From Microcebus murinus (lineage: Eukaryota > Chordata > Mammalia > Primates > Cheirogaleidae), in assembly GCF_040939455.1 (NCBI RefSeq), contig NC_134117.1:23491501-23555500 (forward strand): 64,000 nt of DNA, written 5' to 3'. Positions 24,141-38,130 of the stretch are shown here, one piece after another. The notes below the pieces were generated by a model, which saw nothing but the letters and a program-made list of their open reading frames with translations, did no database searches and had not been told where the DNA came from. The stretch's first letter is position 1; each line of letters starts with the position of its first letter. A program made the position numbers and the translations under genes.

Positions 24141-24472
24141 TGGCTGGGTGTGGTGGCTCACACCTGTAATCCTAGCACTCTGGGATGCCGAGGCGGGCAG
24201 ATTGCTTGAGGTCAGGAGTTCAAAACCAGCCTGAGCAAGAGCGAGACCCCGTCTCTACTAAAAATAGAAAGAAATTAATTGGTCAACTAATATATATAGA
24301 AAAAATTAGCTGGGCATGGTGGTGCATGCCTGTAGTCCCAGCTACCCAGGAGGCTGAGGCAGGAGGATCGCTGGAGCCCAGGAGTTTGAGGTTGCTGTGA
24401 GCTAGGCTGATGCCACAGTACTCACTCTAGCCTGGGCAACAAAGCAAGACTCTATCTCAAAAAAAAATAATA
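24141..24472 (+). mobile_element. Alu, full length, with TSD
   Basis: ATAATAAATGTCTT on both sides. The tail has expanded into AATAAT units. Confidence 0.92.
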
Positions 24473-24599
24473 ATAATAATAATAAATGTCTTTATCTCCA
24501 GCCTATAGGTTTATATCTCTATTATTATTTTTTAATCTTCTTATTATGGTGAATTTTGAACAGTCTCCAAAGTAGACAGAATTGCATTATGGATCCCGT

Positions 24600-24898
24600 T
24601 TTTGTTTTGTTATTTGAGACAGAGGGTCTCACTCTTTTGCCAGGCTAGAGTGCAGTGGCACCATCATAGCTGATTGCAACTTCAAACTCCTGGGCTCAAG
24701 CAATCCTTCTGCCTCAGCTTCCTGAGTAGCTGGGACTACAGATGTGAGCCACATAGCCCAGCTAATTTTTCTATTTTTTGTAGAGATGGGGGTCTCACTC
24801 TTGCTCAGGCTGGTCTTGAATTCCTGACCTCAAATGACCTTTCTGCCACAGCCTCCCCGAGTGCTAGGATTACAGGTGTGAGCCATCGCACCTAGCCC
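24600..24898 (-). mobile_element. Alu, older, antisense
   Basis: TTTGAGACAGAGGGTCTCAC to GAGCCATCGCACCTAGCCC. Confidence 0.88.
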
Positions 24899-24904
24899 AG
24901 ACTT

Positions 24905-25080
24905 CAGTATTTTTCAAGCTCTCCAGGTGGTTACAAGGTAGAGCTTAGTTTGAGAACCACTGCTATAGATGATCCAGGTCAAATACTTCATTTTATAGCA
25001 GGAAGAACTGAGGCCTTGGGAGTTTAAGAATTTTATCTAAAGTCATACAGTTCATTAGAGTTTGAGATCTCAATTCAACA
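24905..25080 (-). mobile_element. MIR fragment
   Basis: CATTTTATAGCAGGAAGAACTGAGG with AAGTCATACAGTTCATTAG, antisense. Confidence 0.5.
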
Positions 25081-25084
25081 AGCT

Positions 25085-25245
25085 AATTTTTGGGGGGCAT
25101 TTACTCTGACTCAGAGTAAGCACTAAACACTTTACAAATATAATCTCAATCTTCACAATAATCCTATGAGAAAATTTAGGCCCAGGGAGTTTGACTAATT
25201 TGCTTAAGGTCAGATCATCTAAACAGTGGCAGAGATCCCAGTTCA
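25085..25245 (-). mobile_element. MIR fragment
   Basis: CACTTTACAAATATAATCTC, ACAATAATCCTATGAG and GCTTAAGGTCAGATCATC in antisense MIR order. Confidence 0.65.
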
Positions 25246-25249
25246 ACTG

Positions 25250-25440
25250 TTCAGCCAAGTTCAGGCAGCATGCAGATGGCAAGATAGGCAAAGGGCCTCT
25301 GCCCTTAGGAATTTACAGTCTAGTGGGAGGGGCAGGGACCAGAGGACCAACAATTAAAATACCATCTGATAAGGGTTATAGCAGAATTAAACAAAGGTTC
25401 CATTGGAAAGCCAAGGAAGGCACTTTTAACTCTTGGCAAA
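25250..25440 (-). mobile_element. Probable L2 fragment
   Basis: CCCTTAGGAATTTACAGTCT with AGTGGGAGGGGCAGGGACC resembles antisense L2. Confidence 0.4.
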
Positions 25441-25450
25441 GTTAAAGAAG

Positions 25451-25914
25451 TGTTAGGTAGTTGGCTAGGGATTCCAGGTCTCCTAGGGACAAAAGGGGGT
25501 GCTGCTGTGATTCACTCCCCACCCAGATGGGTTTTCAGAGAGGCTCATGGGAGATATGCACACACACAGTAAGACTCAGGACATAATATCTCCCAACTGT
25601 CCAATCAGAGTGGTTCCATGGTGACATTTGAACCACGAGGGAGGTCCCAATCTGGGTGCTACAAAACAAGTCCTGGACCATAACCAGGCCCTTCTTTTGC
25701 ACCCTTCCTTTTGCTCTCCCTTTGCTGTGACAGTGGGTCCGGTCATCATCTGTGGCGTATGTATCATGCTCTATAAACCAATATCTTGCTCTTGCCCTGT
25801 AATCCTATCGTTCTGTCCTCAATAAACCTCATTTTCTTGCTTGCCTTACTTTGGTGCATCTGGTCATTCTTTAGCCATGAGCACACTAAAAACATTTCAG
25901 ACTAAAACCTGACA
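25451..25914 (+). mobile_element. Solo LTR, TG...CA bounded
   Basis: Starts TGTTAGGT and ends ACCTGACA, near-perfect inverted ends. It holds a TATAAA-like box (about 25772) and AATAAA (about 25821) in the expected order, then a U5-like tail. I see no flanking duplication and no internal viral sequence. Confidence 0.65.
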
Positions 25915-26128
25915 GGCCCAGCAAACAGAAAGGTAATGTTAGAGAGCAAAGTGAATGCTTGGAGCTATGCAGAAATTCAGGATGATTTCTCAGGTACATT
26001 GGGGTAGAGCTGTTAGCGAGGGCTAAAACTGAAGAAGTACAGAAACCAGATCATTAAGAGGAAGGAGTTTGAGAGAGGAAAGCATTGAAGGACAGTGAAA
26101 GGATCAGCTGTATATATGTATGTATTTA

Positions 26129-26637
<509 letters not shown>

Positions 26638-26652
26638 AAAAAAGAAAAAACA

Positions 26653-26990
<338 letters not shown>

Positions 26991-27550
26991 CCCAAAAAAC
27001 TGAAGTCTTGGTCCCTTCCCCAAAGATTCTGATTTAATTGGTATGAGATACAACCTGGGCATGGGTAATTTTTAAAAGCTCCAGTGATTCTAACATTCAG
27101 CCAGAATTGAGAACCACCAATCTAAAGTTTCTTCCCCATCTAACACACTAGAAAGTTGAGCTGGCAGGATTCCCTGGAGGCAGGGGAATGGAATGTCTCC
27201 TGACATTCGTCTCCTATCACCTTTTGTTAGTTTAGCAGGAAGCATTATGGAACAGACCACAGACCACAGAGCAGCTAATCTGGAATTTCTAGAGTATTTG
27301 TGGATTTCTGAGTGTTTAAATCTAGCAGCTCACTTCATCCAGGAGAAACATGGGGGACCAGGGTTCTGAGAAAGAGAAAACAATGGTTCTTTCCTACCCT
27401 ACAGCTCTACCCCAAAGCCTGGGAGTCTAGATGCCCTGGAGTATTATCCTATGGCTGAAGGAAAGGGCAGAAGAAAGGGTCTTTGGTATAATCTTAGTGG
27501 GGGCACTAAGAACCTGACTAGAAGGGGGTAGGGGCCAAGAGTTACAAATA
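26991..27550. other. No gene seen
   Basis: Unassigned intergenic DNA. 27001-27120 resembles a diverged ancient repeat (AACCTGGGCATGGGTAATTT) that I cannot name. Confidence 0.4.
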
Positions 27551-27690
27551 CTCATTCCTTTATCACTGTACAGTGTTTTAAAACCATATTCACAGCCATT
27601 ACTTGAGTCCCCAAACAATCTTGAGAAATACAGAGCAGCTGTTATTGTTTCCATTTTGTAAATAAAAACCAAGTCTGAATGGTTAAGAGA
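27550..27690 (-). mobile_element. MIR fragment
   Basis: CATATTCACAGCCATTAC, CAATCTTGAGAAATACAGAG and TTCCATTTTGTAAATAAAAAC in antisense order. Confidence 0.5.
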
Positions 27691-27716
27691 ATGGTTAATT
27701 TACCAAAAATTATAGT

Positions 27717-27860
27717 GGGGGCTGGGTGCAGTGGTTCATGCCTGTAATCCTAGCTTTTGGGGAGGCTGAGGCAGGAAGATTGCTTGAGCCCAGGAGTGGG
27801 AGGCTGCAGTGAGCTGTGATGAAGCCACTCTAGCCCCAGCAACAGGTGAGACCCTGTCTC

Positions 27861-27875
<15 letters not shown>
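27717..27875 (+). mobile_element. Alu monomer
   Basis: GGGCTGGGTGCAGTGGTTCATG to GAGACCCTGTCTC and A-tail; one arm. Confidence 0.82.

Positions 27876-27942
<67 letters not shown>
27873..27942. repeat. (AT)n microsatellite from an Alu tail
   Basis: Alternating AT with a few ACAT units, directly continuing the A-tail of the Alu monomer. Confidence 0.95.
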
Positions 27943-27943
<1 letters not shown>

Positions 27944-28460
27944 TTTATAGTGGGTTAGCAGCAGGGTCAGCATGAGAATCCCTGTACCCTGAATCCTGTC
28001 CTGGGCAAAAACACTATGTACACACAGGTAGCTCAGAATCCTTGGCTCCTTGGACTTGGAGCCAAGGTTCTAAATGGCCCCATCAAATGCTAGAGGGAAC
28101 AACTATTAGTGAAATACCTCCTTCCAGTTTTCTACTGGCCATCCACCTCTAAGCACAGTAATGCTCTCTGGGATCCTTAGCAAATACCTTCAGTTTGGGT
28201 GCTCAGTACCAGCTTTGATGCTTGGTCATTCAGGGAGGTGTTTAGTTATAATGCCCAGTTTGTCGAGGAGCATTCACAAGGGCCTCAGAGAGCAGTGTTG
28301 GCCAAATGCTGGGTCACAGACAGGAGTTGGCCTTTGGCCAGTGGCTCAAGATGAAATGGAAAAAAACAGAAAAGGGAAGTGATTTTTTTTACTAAGCTAA
28401 ATTTAATTAATTGGAAATCCTGTCTTTTATTCTGAGATTATGTTCTTCCTACTTTTTTAG
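27943..28460. other. No gene seen
   Basis: Apparently single-copy. The 73-codon frame at 28161-28382 has no recognisable domain or exon boundaries. Confidence 0.45.
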
Positions 28461-28479
28461 TGTTAAAATTGCCTTTTGA

Positions 28480-28817
<338 letters not shown>

Positions 28818-28829
28818 AATTGCCTTTTG

Positions 28830-29139
28830 GCTGGGCGCAGTGGCTCACACCTGTAATCCTAGCACTCTGGGAGGCCGAGGCGGGAGGATTGCTTGAGCTC
28901 ATTGGAGACCAGCCTGAGCAAGAGCAAGACCTCGTCTCAGCAAACAACTAAAAATAGAAAAAAAATTAGCTGGACATGGTGGCACGTGCCTGTAGTCCCA
29001 GCTACTCTAGAGGCTGAGGCAGTAGGATTATTTGAGCCCAGGAGTTTGAGGTTGCTGTGAGCTAGGCTGACGCTGCGGCACTCTAGTCTGGGCAAAACAG
29101 TGAGACTCTGTCTCAAAAAACAAACAAACAAACAAAAGA
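28830..29139 (+). mobile_element. Alu, second of a doubly hit site
   Basis: Starts right after AATTGCCTTTTG (28818-28829) and ends before TTAAAATTGCCTTTT (29140-29154); tail AAACAAACAAAC. Confidence 0.93.
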
Positions 29140-29190
29140 TTAAAATTGCCTTTTATGAATTAGTACTGATAGTAGATGGCAGTTTATTTT

Positions 29191-29535
<345 letters not shown>

Positions 29536-29864
29536 TTATTTTGATGTCCTGAATGGCAGAGTTGAAAGCTAACAACTCTGTATAAATCTCCAAAATTGCT
29601 TTTGAAATTTTACTGATCCAAGGAATCCCAAGTCTGGTAACTACTCATCATCTTGGAGGGCCAGGAGTAAGGCCATATGACTCCAGGACCCTCAGGGTTA
29701 TGGGAGGCCACAGAGAAAGCCTCTCCTTGAGGGCAGTGATAGAGTATTAAACTGTGAAAGAATCAAAATGTCTGGAGTTGGGCTTTGCCACCCAGAAGTT
29801 CATGTAGAAAGAAAAGAGCCATTGTCATTTTGGTTTTATTTAACAAACATCATTCTCTTCCCCT

Positions 29865-30005
29865 CCATTTTAAAGATGAGGGAACTAAGACATGAGGGTA
29901 TTAAGGAACTTGCCCAAGGTCACAGCTAGTTATCAGCAGAGCCAAGAGTTGAAGCCAGGGAGTTTGGCTCTGGAATCCATGCTCTTAATCCCTTTACTAC
30001 ACTGC
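29865..30005 (-). mobile_element. MIR SINE
   Basis: GATGAGGGAACTAAGACATG, CTTGCCCAAGGTCACAGCTAG and GCTCTTAATCCCTTTACTAC: a clear antisense MIR. Confidence 0.85.
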
Positions 30006-31400
30006 CTGGTTAGAAGCAATTTAAGACCTTTGTGGCATGTAATGATCTATTTTCAGCCCATGATTCCATAGACAGAAACTGCCTGTGGACTAAGCTGCCT
30101 GATCTGCATTGAGCTTTTGTCAATGATCCCCTTTTGAGACCGTTCCACACCACCACTGGAAAAATCAGAACAGGTGTTTGGCCCTTTGACAGTCTCAAAA
30201 GACAACAGCAGCAAAAGCAATGAACTTTGGATGAGGTTAGCAAGCCTTGTAGAGAGGTACTCTAAACCTAGGCTGGTAATTTTCAAAAACATTTTTAAAG
30301 CAACCCAACCCATTTTTTGAAATATGGACCTATTTGCATATATGGCATTATTGCAGTATTCCAGACCACCACAATAAAGCTAGTTATAATGAATTTTTCA
30401 GTTTCCCAGTGCATATAAAGGTTATGTTTATACTATACTGTAGTCTGTTATGAAGTGTGCAGTAGCATTATGTCTAAAAATGTACATACCTTAATTAAGA
30501 AGTACTTTATTGTTAAAATATGCTAATGATCATCTGAGCCTTCAGTGAGTTGTCATATTTTTGTTGGTGAAGGGTCTTGCCTCAGTGTTAATGGCTGTTA
30601 ACTGATCAGGGTGGTGGTTGTTGAAGGTTGGGGTGGCTGTGGCAATTTCTTAAAATAAGGCAACAATAAGTTTGCCACATCGATTGACTCTTCCTTTCAC
30701 AAAGGATTTCTCTGTAGCATGCAGTGTGCTGTTTGATAGCATTTTACCCACAGTAGAACTTCTTTCAAAACTGGAGTCAGTCCTCTCAAACCCTGCTGCT
30801 GCTTTATCAACTAAGTTTATGTAATATTCTAAATCCTTTGTTGTCATTTCAGCAATGTTCACAACATCTTTACCAGGAATAGATTTCTTCTTAGGAAACC
30901 ACTTTCTTTGATCATCTATAAGAAGCAACTCTTCATCCGTTCAAGTTTGACCATGAGATTGCAGAAATTCCACTTCTAATTCTAGTTCTCTTGCTATTTC
31001 CATGACATCTGCAGTTCCTTCCTTCACTGAAGTCTTAAATCCCTCAAAGTCATCCATGAGGATTGGAATCAAGTTCTTCAACACTCCTGTTCATGCTGAT
31101 ATTTTGACCTCCTCTCATGAATCACAAATGTTCTTAGTGGCATCTAGAATGGTGAATCCTTTCCAGAAGTTTTCAATTTACTTTGCCAGATCCATCAGAG
31201 AAATCCCTATCTGTGGCAGCTACAGCCTCACTAAATGTGTTTCTTAAACATTAAGATTTGAAAATCAAAATTACTCTTTGATTCATGGGCTGCAGAATAG
31301 ATATTATGTTAGCAGACATGTAAACAACATTAATCTCCTGTATATCAGCATTAATATCCTGTATTGGGTGATAAGGTGCATTGTCAATGAGCAGTAATAT

Positions 31401-31644
<244 letters not shown>

Positions 31645-31783
31645 CTATAAACAGATGGGCTGTCATCTAGGCTTTGCTTTTCCTTTTACAGAGCACAGGC
31701 AAAGTAGATTTAGCATAATTCTTAAGGGACCTAGGATTTTTGAAATGGTAAATGAGCATTGGCTTGAATTTAAAGTCACCAGG

Positions 31784-32125
31784 GCCGGTGGTGCGATGGC
31801 TCATGCCTATAATCCTAGCACTCTGGGAGGCTGAGGCAGGTGGATCGTTCAAGGTCAGGAGTTAGAAACCAGCCTGAGCAAGAGTGAGACCCCGTCTCTA
31901 CTATAAACAGAAAGAAATAATTGGCCAACTAATATATATAGAAAAAGTTAGCCAGGCATGGTGGCTCATGCCTGTAGTCCCAGCTACTCGAGAGGCTAAA
32001 GCAGAAGGATTGCTTGAGCCTAGGAGTTTGAGGTTGTTGTGAGCTAGGCTGATGCCAGGGCACTCACTCTAGCCTGGGCGACAAAGCAAGACTCTGTCTC
32101 AAAAAAAAAAAAGAAAAAGAAAAAG
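31784..32125 (+). mobile_element. Alu, full length, inside Tigger1
   Basis: GGGCCGGTGGTGCGATGGCTC to CTCTGTCTC and AAAAAGAAAAAG tail. The flanks do not duplicate each other, and part of the Tigger1 body seems missing here. Confidence 0.9.
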
Positions 32126-32707
32126 AAAATCTATTATTTAGTGTAGCCACCTTCATATGATCCTAGTCAGATCATTTGGATAACTTGCGGCAGCTTCTAT
32201 ATCAGCACTTGATGCTTCACCCTAGCACATTTATGTTGTGCAGCTGGTTTCTTTCTTTAAACCTCATGAACTAACCTCTTCTAGCTTCAAACTTTTCGTC
32301 TGCAGCTTCCTCACCTCTTTCAGCCTTCGTAGAGCTGAAGAGAGGGTTTTCCTCTGGATTAGGCTTTGACTTAAAGAAATGTTGTAGCTGGTTTGATCTT
32401 CTATCCAGACCACTAAACTTTCTCCATATCAACAATAAGGCTGTTTCACTTTCTTATCATTTGCATGTTCACTGGAATAGCACTCTTAATTTCCTTCAAG
32501 AACTTTTCCTTTGCTTTTGTAACTTGGCTAACTGGTGCAAGAGGCAGGTCTAGCTTTCAATCTATTTCTGCTTTTGACATCCCTTCCTCACTAAGCTTAA
32601 TCATTTTTAGCTTTTGATTTAAAGCAAGAGATGTGCAACTCTTCCTTTTACTTCAACTCTTAGAGGCCATTGTAGGATTATTAATTGGCTTAATCTCTCT
32701 TTTGCTA

Positions 32708-32764
32708 TGTATATGTGTGTGTATATATATATATATATACACATATATATAGAAATATATATTT
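32708..32764. repeat. TG/TA-rich microsatellite
   Basis: TGTATATGTGTGTGTATATA and further TA units, next to an Alu-derived fragment. Confidence 0.85.
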
Positions 32765-32888
32765 AGTATGTAGAGATGGGATCTTGTTATGTTGCTCAGG
32801 CTGATCTCAAACTCCTGGCCTCAAGGTATCCTCTGGCCTTAGCCTTCCAAAGTGCTGAGATTATAGGTGTGAGCCACCACGCTGGGCC
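32765..32888 (-). mobile_element. Old Alu-related left arm, antisense
   Basis: GTAGAGATGGGATCTTGTTATG to GAGCCACCACGCTGGGCC. Confidence 0.75.
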
Positions 32889-33302
32889 CTACTTTCAATA
32901 TTGTTATATCTCAGGGAATATGAATGCAGAGGAGAGGGAGAAAGACAGGTCAGGGTGGGGAGGATGGCCAAAGAGTAGAGCAGTCAGAACACACACATTT
33001 ACTGATTAAATTTGCTGTCCTTATATAGATGTGGTTTGTGGTGCACCCCCAAACAATTACAATAGTAATACCAAAAATCACTGACCACAGACCACTGTAA
33101 CAAATATAAAGATAATGAAAAAGTTTGAAATATTGTGTGAATTGCTAAAATGTGACAGAGAGACATAAAATGAGCACATGCTGTAGGAAAAATGGTGCCA
33201 AGAGACTTGCTCAATGCAGCATTGCCACAAGCCTTCAATTTGTAACAAAAGAAATACTTCCAAAGTGGAATAAAGCAAAGTGCAATAAAACAAAGTATGC
33301 CT

Positions 33303-33381
33303 ATACTTATTTTCATGATAAAGGCTCTGAGAAGTCCTGGAAGGCAGGGAAACCACTCTTAATCCATAGTTTTCCTTTTTT
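33303..33381. other. Short unassigned flank
   Basis: About 80 bases between the Tigger1 end and an A-run; nothing recognised. Confidence 0.4.
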
Positions 33382-33399
33382 AAAAAAAAAAGATGGATA

Positions 33400-33507
33400 G
33401 TCTGGGGGTGGACACACTTGAAGCTCTGACTCGTGGGAGAGGGGACAAGGGCAATATACATAACCTAAACATTTGTACCTCTATAACATGCTGAAATAAA
33501 AAAAAAA
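33400..33507 (+). mobile_element. Very short L1 3' end, probably lineage-specific
   Basis: GGGCAATATACATAACCTAA and GCTGAAATAAA plus an A-tail, inserted between two AGATGGATA copies (33391-33399, 33508-33516). It resembles the 3' UTR terminus of strepsirrhine L1s as I recall it. Confidence 0.6.
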
Positions 33508-33900
33508 AGATGGATAAATTGTGTTATAATGGAATACTACAGAGCGATGAAATACATAATTGCTAAATATGGCAGCATCTTACAAATATAATGTTAAGTG
33601 AAAGAAGCCAGACACACAGGTATGCATACTGTATGAGTCCAGTATATATGAAGTTCAAAACAGGTAAAAAAAAAACCAAACCACATCTTTGGAATTTGAA
33701 GTCAAAATAGTGATTATTCACAGGCAGGTGAAGGAAGTAGTGCTTGGGTGGCGGTGTGTGGTAAGTTCGGAAGCTTCTGGTTATATTTTACATTTCGATT
33801 TGGGTGGTGGTTACACAGGTATATTTACTTTGTGAAAATGACTTGTGCATTTTTCTGTAGATATGCATGTATATTTATTATTCTTCATTAAAAAGGAAAA
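33508..33900 (+). mobile_element. L1M 3' end
   Basis: ATAATGGAATACTACAGAGCG, GTGAAAGAAGCCAGACACAC and GTGGTGGTTACACAGGTATA. Confidence 0.75.
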
Positions 33901-33939
33901 CAAAACACAGCAACATTGAAGGGGCCAAAAAATGCAAAT

Positions 33940-34162
33940 GAAAGATATGACCTTTTTTTTTTTTTTTTTTTTTTATCCTGCAGGTTTTCTGAACTAGCTT
34001 ACTTGGTTCAAAGGCAAGGGCCCTGGAAAACTCATAGAATGAAATGAAAAGTTTTCCCTGGACCACCTCTGGAGAAGGGTAGTAAGGCACTGAGCAGGGA
34101 GGCACACATTTGTTTGAACTTCTAGTCTGTATTTGTTTCTGGCTTTCTATCTTAATCCCCTA
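33940..34162. other. T-run and short unassigned DNA
   Basis: Long T-run (about 33952-33974) without a flanking duplication; nothing else recognised. Confidence 0.4.
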
Positions 34163-34640
34163 TGTATTAGTTTCCTATTGCTTCTGCAACAAATTATCAC
34201 AAAATTCGTGGCTTAAAGCAACACAGACTTACTATCTTACAGTTTGGGAGGTAGAAATCTGAAATGAGCTTAAATGGCTAAATCAAGGTATTGGCAGGGT
34301 TGTGTTTCTTCTGGAGACTCTAGGGGAGAATTGATTTTCTTGCCTTTTCCAATTTGTAGAGGCTGCCTACATTCCTTGGCTGGTGGTCCCTCTTCATCTC
34401 CATAGCTAGCAACAGCAGGTCAAATCATTTTCATGTTGTGTCCCTCTGACACTGACTCTTGTCCCTCCTTCTGGCTCATTTAAGGATTGGACCCACCTGG
34501 AAAACTCAGGCTACTCTTCCTATTTAAGATCACCTGTCTAATTAGCACACTAAATTACACCTACTACCATAATTCTCCCTTGCCATGTAAATGTAACATA
34601 ATCACAGATTGAGTATTAGGCCACTATTCTGCCTACTATA
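34163..34640 (+). mobile_element. MLT1-type solo LTR
   Basis: Starts TGTATTAGTTTCCTATTGC, continues with GTGGCTTAAAGCAACACAGA and TTCCTTGGCTGGTGGTCCC, ends near TTCTGCCTACTATA. Only LTR sequence is present; no viral genes. Confidence 0.8.
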
Positions 34641-34827
34641 CCTGCTAAGGGATTAGATACATACCCTACTTTACCTATCTCCTTTTTTATTAGCATCAAT
34701 TTTCTTTCAGATGGCTAGTATCTGACCAAAGAATTAGTGGAAAAGAACTCTTTCGGGTTTGGTGAAAGTAAAAGTAATAAACTCAACTACTTGTCACTCA
34801 AATGAGAGAAGATTTATTTGTTTGTTT

Positions 34828-35516
34828 TTTATTTTATTTATTTATTTTGAGACAGAGTCTCAACTATTACCCAGGCTAGAGTGCTGTGGTAACAGCCTAG
34901 CTCACAGCAACCTCAAACTCCTGGAGTCAAGTGATCCTCTTGCCTCAGGCTCCTGAGTAGCTGGGACTACAGGCATGCACCACCATGCCTGGCTAATTTT
35001 TTCTTTTTTTTTTTTTTTTTTTTTTTTTTTGAGACAGAGTCTCGCTTTGTTGTCCAGGCTAGAGTGAGTGCCGTGGCGTCAGCCTAGCTCACAGCAACCT
35101 CAAACTCCTGGGCTCGAGTGATCCTACTGCCTCAGCCTCCCGAGTAGCTGGGACTACAGGCATGCGCCACCATGCCCGGCTAATTTTTTATATATATATC
35201 AGTTGGCCAATTAATTTCTTTCTATTTATAGTAGAGACGGGGTCTCGCTCTTGCTCAGGCTGGTTTTGAACTCCTGACCTTGAGCAATCCGCCCGCCTCG
35301 GCCTCCCAAGAGCTAGGATTACAGGCGTGAGCCACAGCGCCCGGCCCTAATTTTTTCTATATATGTTTAGTTGTCCAATTAATTTCTTTCTGTTTTCAGT
35401 AGAGACGGGGGTCTCATTCTTGCTCAGGCTGGTTTCGAACTCCTGAGCTCAAATGATCCACCTACCTCGGTCTCCCAGAGTGCTAGGATTACAGGCGGGA
35501 GCCACCGCATCCTGCC
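34828..35516 (-). mobile_element. Alu interrupted by a younger Alu
   Basis: Outer Alu: GAGACAGAGTCTCAACTATT on the left, ending GCCACCGCATCCTGCC. It resumes at 35359 after the inserted copy. Confidence 0.93.
35005..35346 (-). mobile_element. Young Alu (GCTGTGG subtype) inside an Alu
   Basis: CTAATTTTTTCT at 34993-35004 and 35347-35358. Carries CCCAAGAGCTAGG and GCCACAGCGCCCGGCC, the subtype marks in antisense. Confidence 0.95.
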
Positions 35517-36612
35517 GAGAAATTTATTTACTTTTAATCCAGGATAATACTTGTTATAACAGGAGTGCTGTAGGTGTCAGGTCCGTGGGAGGACCCCAGG
35601 TTGTTGTGGGCTTAGAAAACTCTCTGAGTCTCAAGGTCGGCACCCTACTCATGCCAATGAAATATAGTCATTGAGGGTTAACATCCGACATCTGAATTGA
35701 AGCCAAAAATGGGGATTATGAGACTAGTGCTCTGAAGGTGAGGTGACGCAGGAATTTATAATTCCTGATCCTGCAACCATGAGTCAGTTTCTTTGTCAAT
35801 TGTGTATTTTTTTGCAGTACTCAAAACATTGTTGTTCATAATGGCCCCTTAGGCTAGCAAATGAGGAAAAGACCCATGAAGTCAGTTGTTGCCTAGGTAG
35901 CAGGCAGCAGGGGTTGGCTCAGATTGGCTGCTACCATGGCAACACTGATTGCTGTAACAAGAAGGAGTGAGGCAGTTAACATTGTCAGAGAACACGCAGA
36001 TTACCTGCATCAGAATTATCTAGGAGTTTGTTTCAATTTCAGATTCCCAGGACACATTGCCAGGATTCATAATTGGTAAGACTGGGATAGGATCTGGAAT
36101 CTGCCTTCTAGAAAAACTCCCCAAGCAACTCATAATGCCTGGTGAAATATGAGAACTATTGCTGTTATAAATCCCTATATAAACCCGTCTCACCTCTTTG
36201 GTCTGAGAACCAGAGCCACTTTCTTGCTTATAAAGGCCCAATCTTAAAAAGACAAAGTGGATGTGCCATCCCAGGAATTTATAAATGACAAATGCCCAGG
36301 TGTTTTGAATGCTAAGTGTTTAAATGGGTCTTTCAAGATTTTGGCAAGCATAGAACTTTTTTTTCTAAGAAATATCTGTTAATATCTCACAGAGCTATCA
36401 TACCAAAATACACTTTGGGGCTCCCAAAGTAGATTTCCCAAATTGGGAAATGCTGCTCAAGATCATTGTGAAGGACTAAGGTGGGATCCCAGGAAGAGAC
36501 TGGAGAGGAGCATTTTCTCTCCCACAAGGAGAGATTGCAGGAGATAGAGAACACTACCAAGAATATAGGCTTCCTGATATTTCTGAGAATTGCTGCTATC
36601 ATGGGCCACTGT
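35517..36612. other. No gene seen; possibly old LTR sequence
   Basis: 35540-35990 has a somewhat LTR-like composition (GTGTCAGGTCCGTGGG) but no clear ends. The rest is unassigned. Confidence 0.35.
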
Positions 36613-36926
<314 letters not shown>

Positions 36927-38130
36927 TGGATACTCTTGACTGCTCATGTAGCATCCATTCCCCACAGCTTATTCCTGTGAAAAATTCCAGTTTTGTTCAG
37001 GTATCTTCTCCATCCCCAATCCCAGGGGCAATATCTGATTTATCAGTGTATGATTATGCATTGGTGATGACTTTTGGTTTAGGGAGTCTGCGTGTGCCCT
37101 AATTCATTCCAGTTAAGTTGAAGGGAAGGATTTAACATTTGTGTTGGAGGAGAGGTGTCTCTGTGTTTTATTGACATGAGGAAGGAAACTTGAAGCTATC
37201 CTACGTGTTTTAGGATGAAGCAAATCCCAGAGCTGTAGGGCAAACAGACAAAAGTTGGTCCTTAATGGCAATATTGATTGCTGAATCATTTACCGCAGAG
37301 TCTACCTTATCTCTCAACTTCCTTATTGTTTAAGCCTATGTTAAATAGGTTTCCCGTTACTTGTGATCAAAAGTTTCCTAATAACTGTGGTGCTTGGTTT
37401 GCCTTGCACTCTGTGGTTTTTGTAATTTATATGTAAAATGTAAGAAAAGTGAAAAGAAGAGAGAAGACTATGGCTTGTGGGCTGAGAGAATCGATGGTCC
37501 ATGGAATACAATTTGTTGACATAAAAGCTATTGTGCTGTGTCTTCCTCCTGGTGTTGTCGTGTCTTTCAGTTCCCACAACTGTCCACGTCTGGAAAACAA
37601 ATTCATTAGATCAGCTTTTATTTGCATTTCTTGTCTCAGAAGTAATCATCTATCTGTTTAGTGTCCTGTTAGCATAGAATATTGTTTACTGAGGTTGATG
37701 TGGAATGCCAAGGTGGGAAAATTAAATCAATTAGGAAATGCTTTCATTGACTAATGGTAGGAAACCTATACTTACTTGTGCTTATTGAAGAATTGGCTTT
37801 CTGAATAGACAAGTGAATGCTCTTTCTCGTTCTGACATTGTTGTGCCTTAGACTTTAGTTCCAATATGGGTGTTGCTTCCCTCAAAATGTGTGAAACATT
37901 CAAGCAGGCTGAACTGCTCTGGAGGAGGGCTGTTGGTTCGGATGGCGCAGTCTGAAAAAGTATTCTATTTTAAGTGCAACAACTTACCACTTATTTAGAT
38001 GGATATTTAGAGAGTAAGGTTGGAACGGTTGGTGACATATCAGATCTATCTGGAAACACATGTTGCTAGTGACTCCCTCAGTTTCCTGCTCTAAGAGATA
38101 GGCTGCCAGGTTTTTCACAACCCCACTACA
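36927..38130. other. Long single-copy intergenic stretch
   Basis: No repeat or exon recognised over 1.2 kb; the longest clean non-repeat block between 13 and 45 kb. Confidence 0.5.

Noticed and set aside
30650..30928. Minus-strand frame with transposase similarity as a host gene
   Set aside because: It is the broken C-terminal part of a Tigger1 transposase inside a decayed, interrupted element.
33952..33974. Poly-T run as another tail-only insertion
   Set aside because: The flanks do not form a duplication, unlike the run at 17639-17655.
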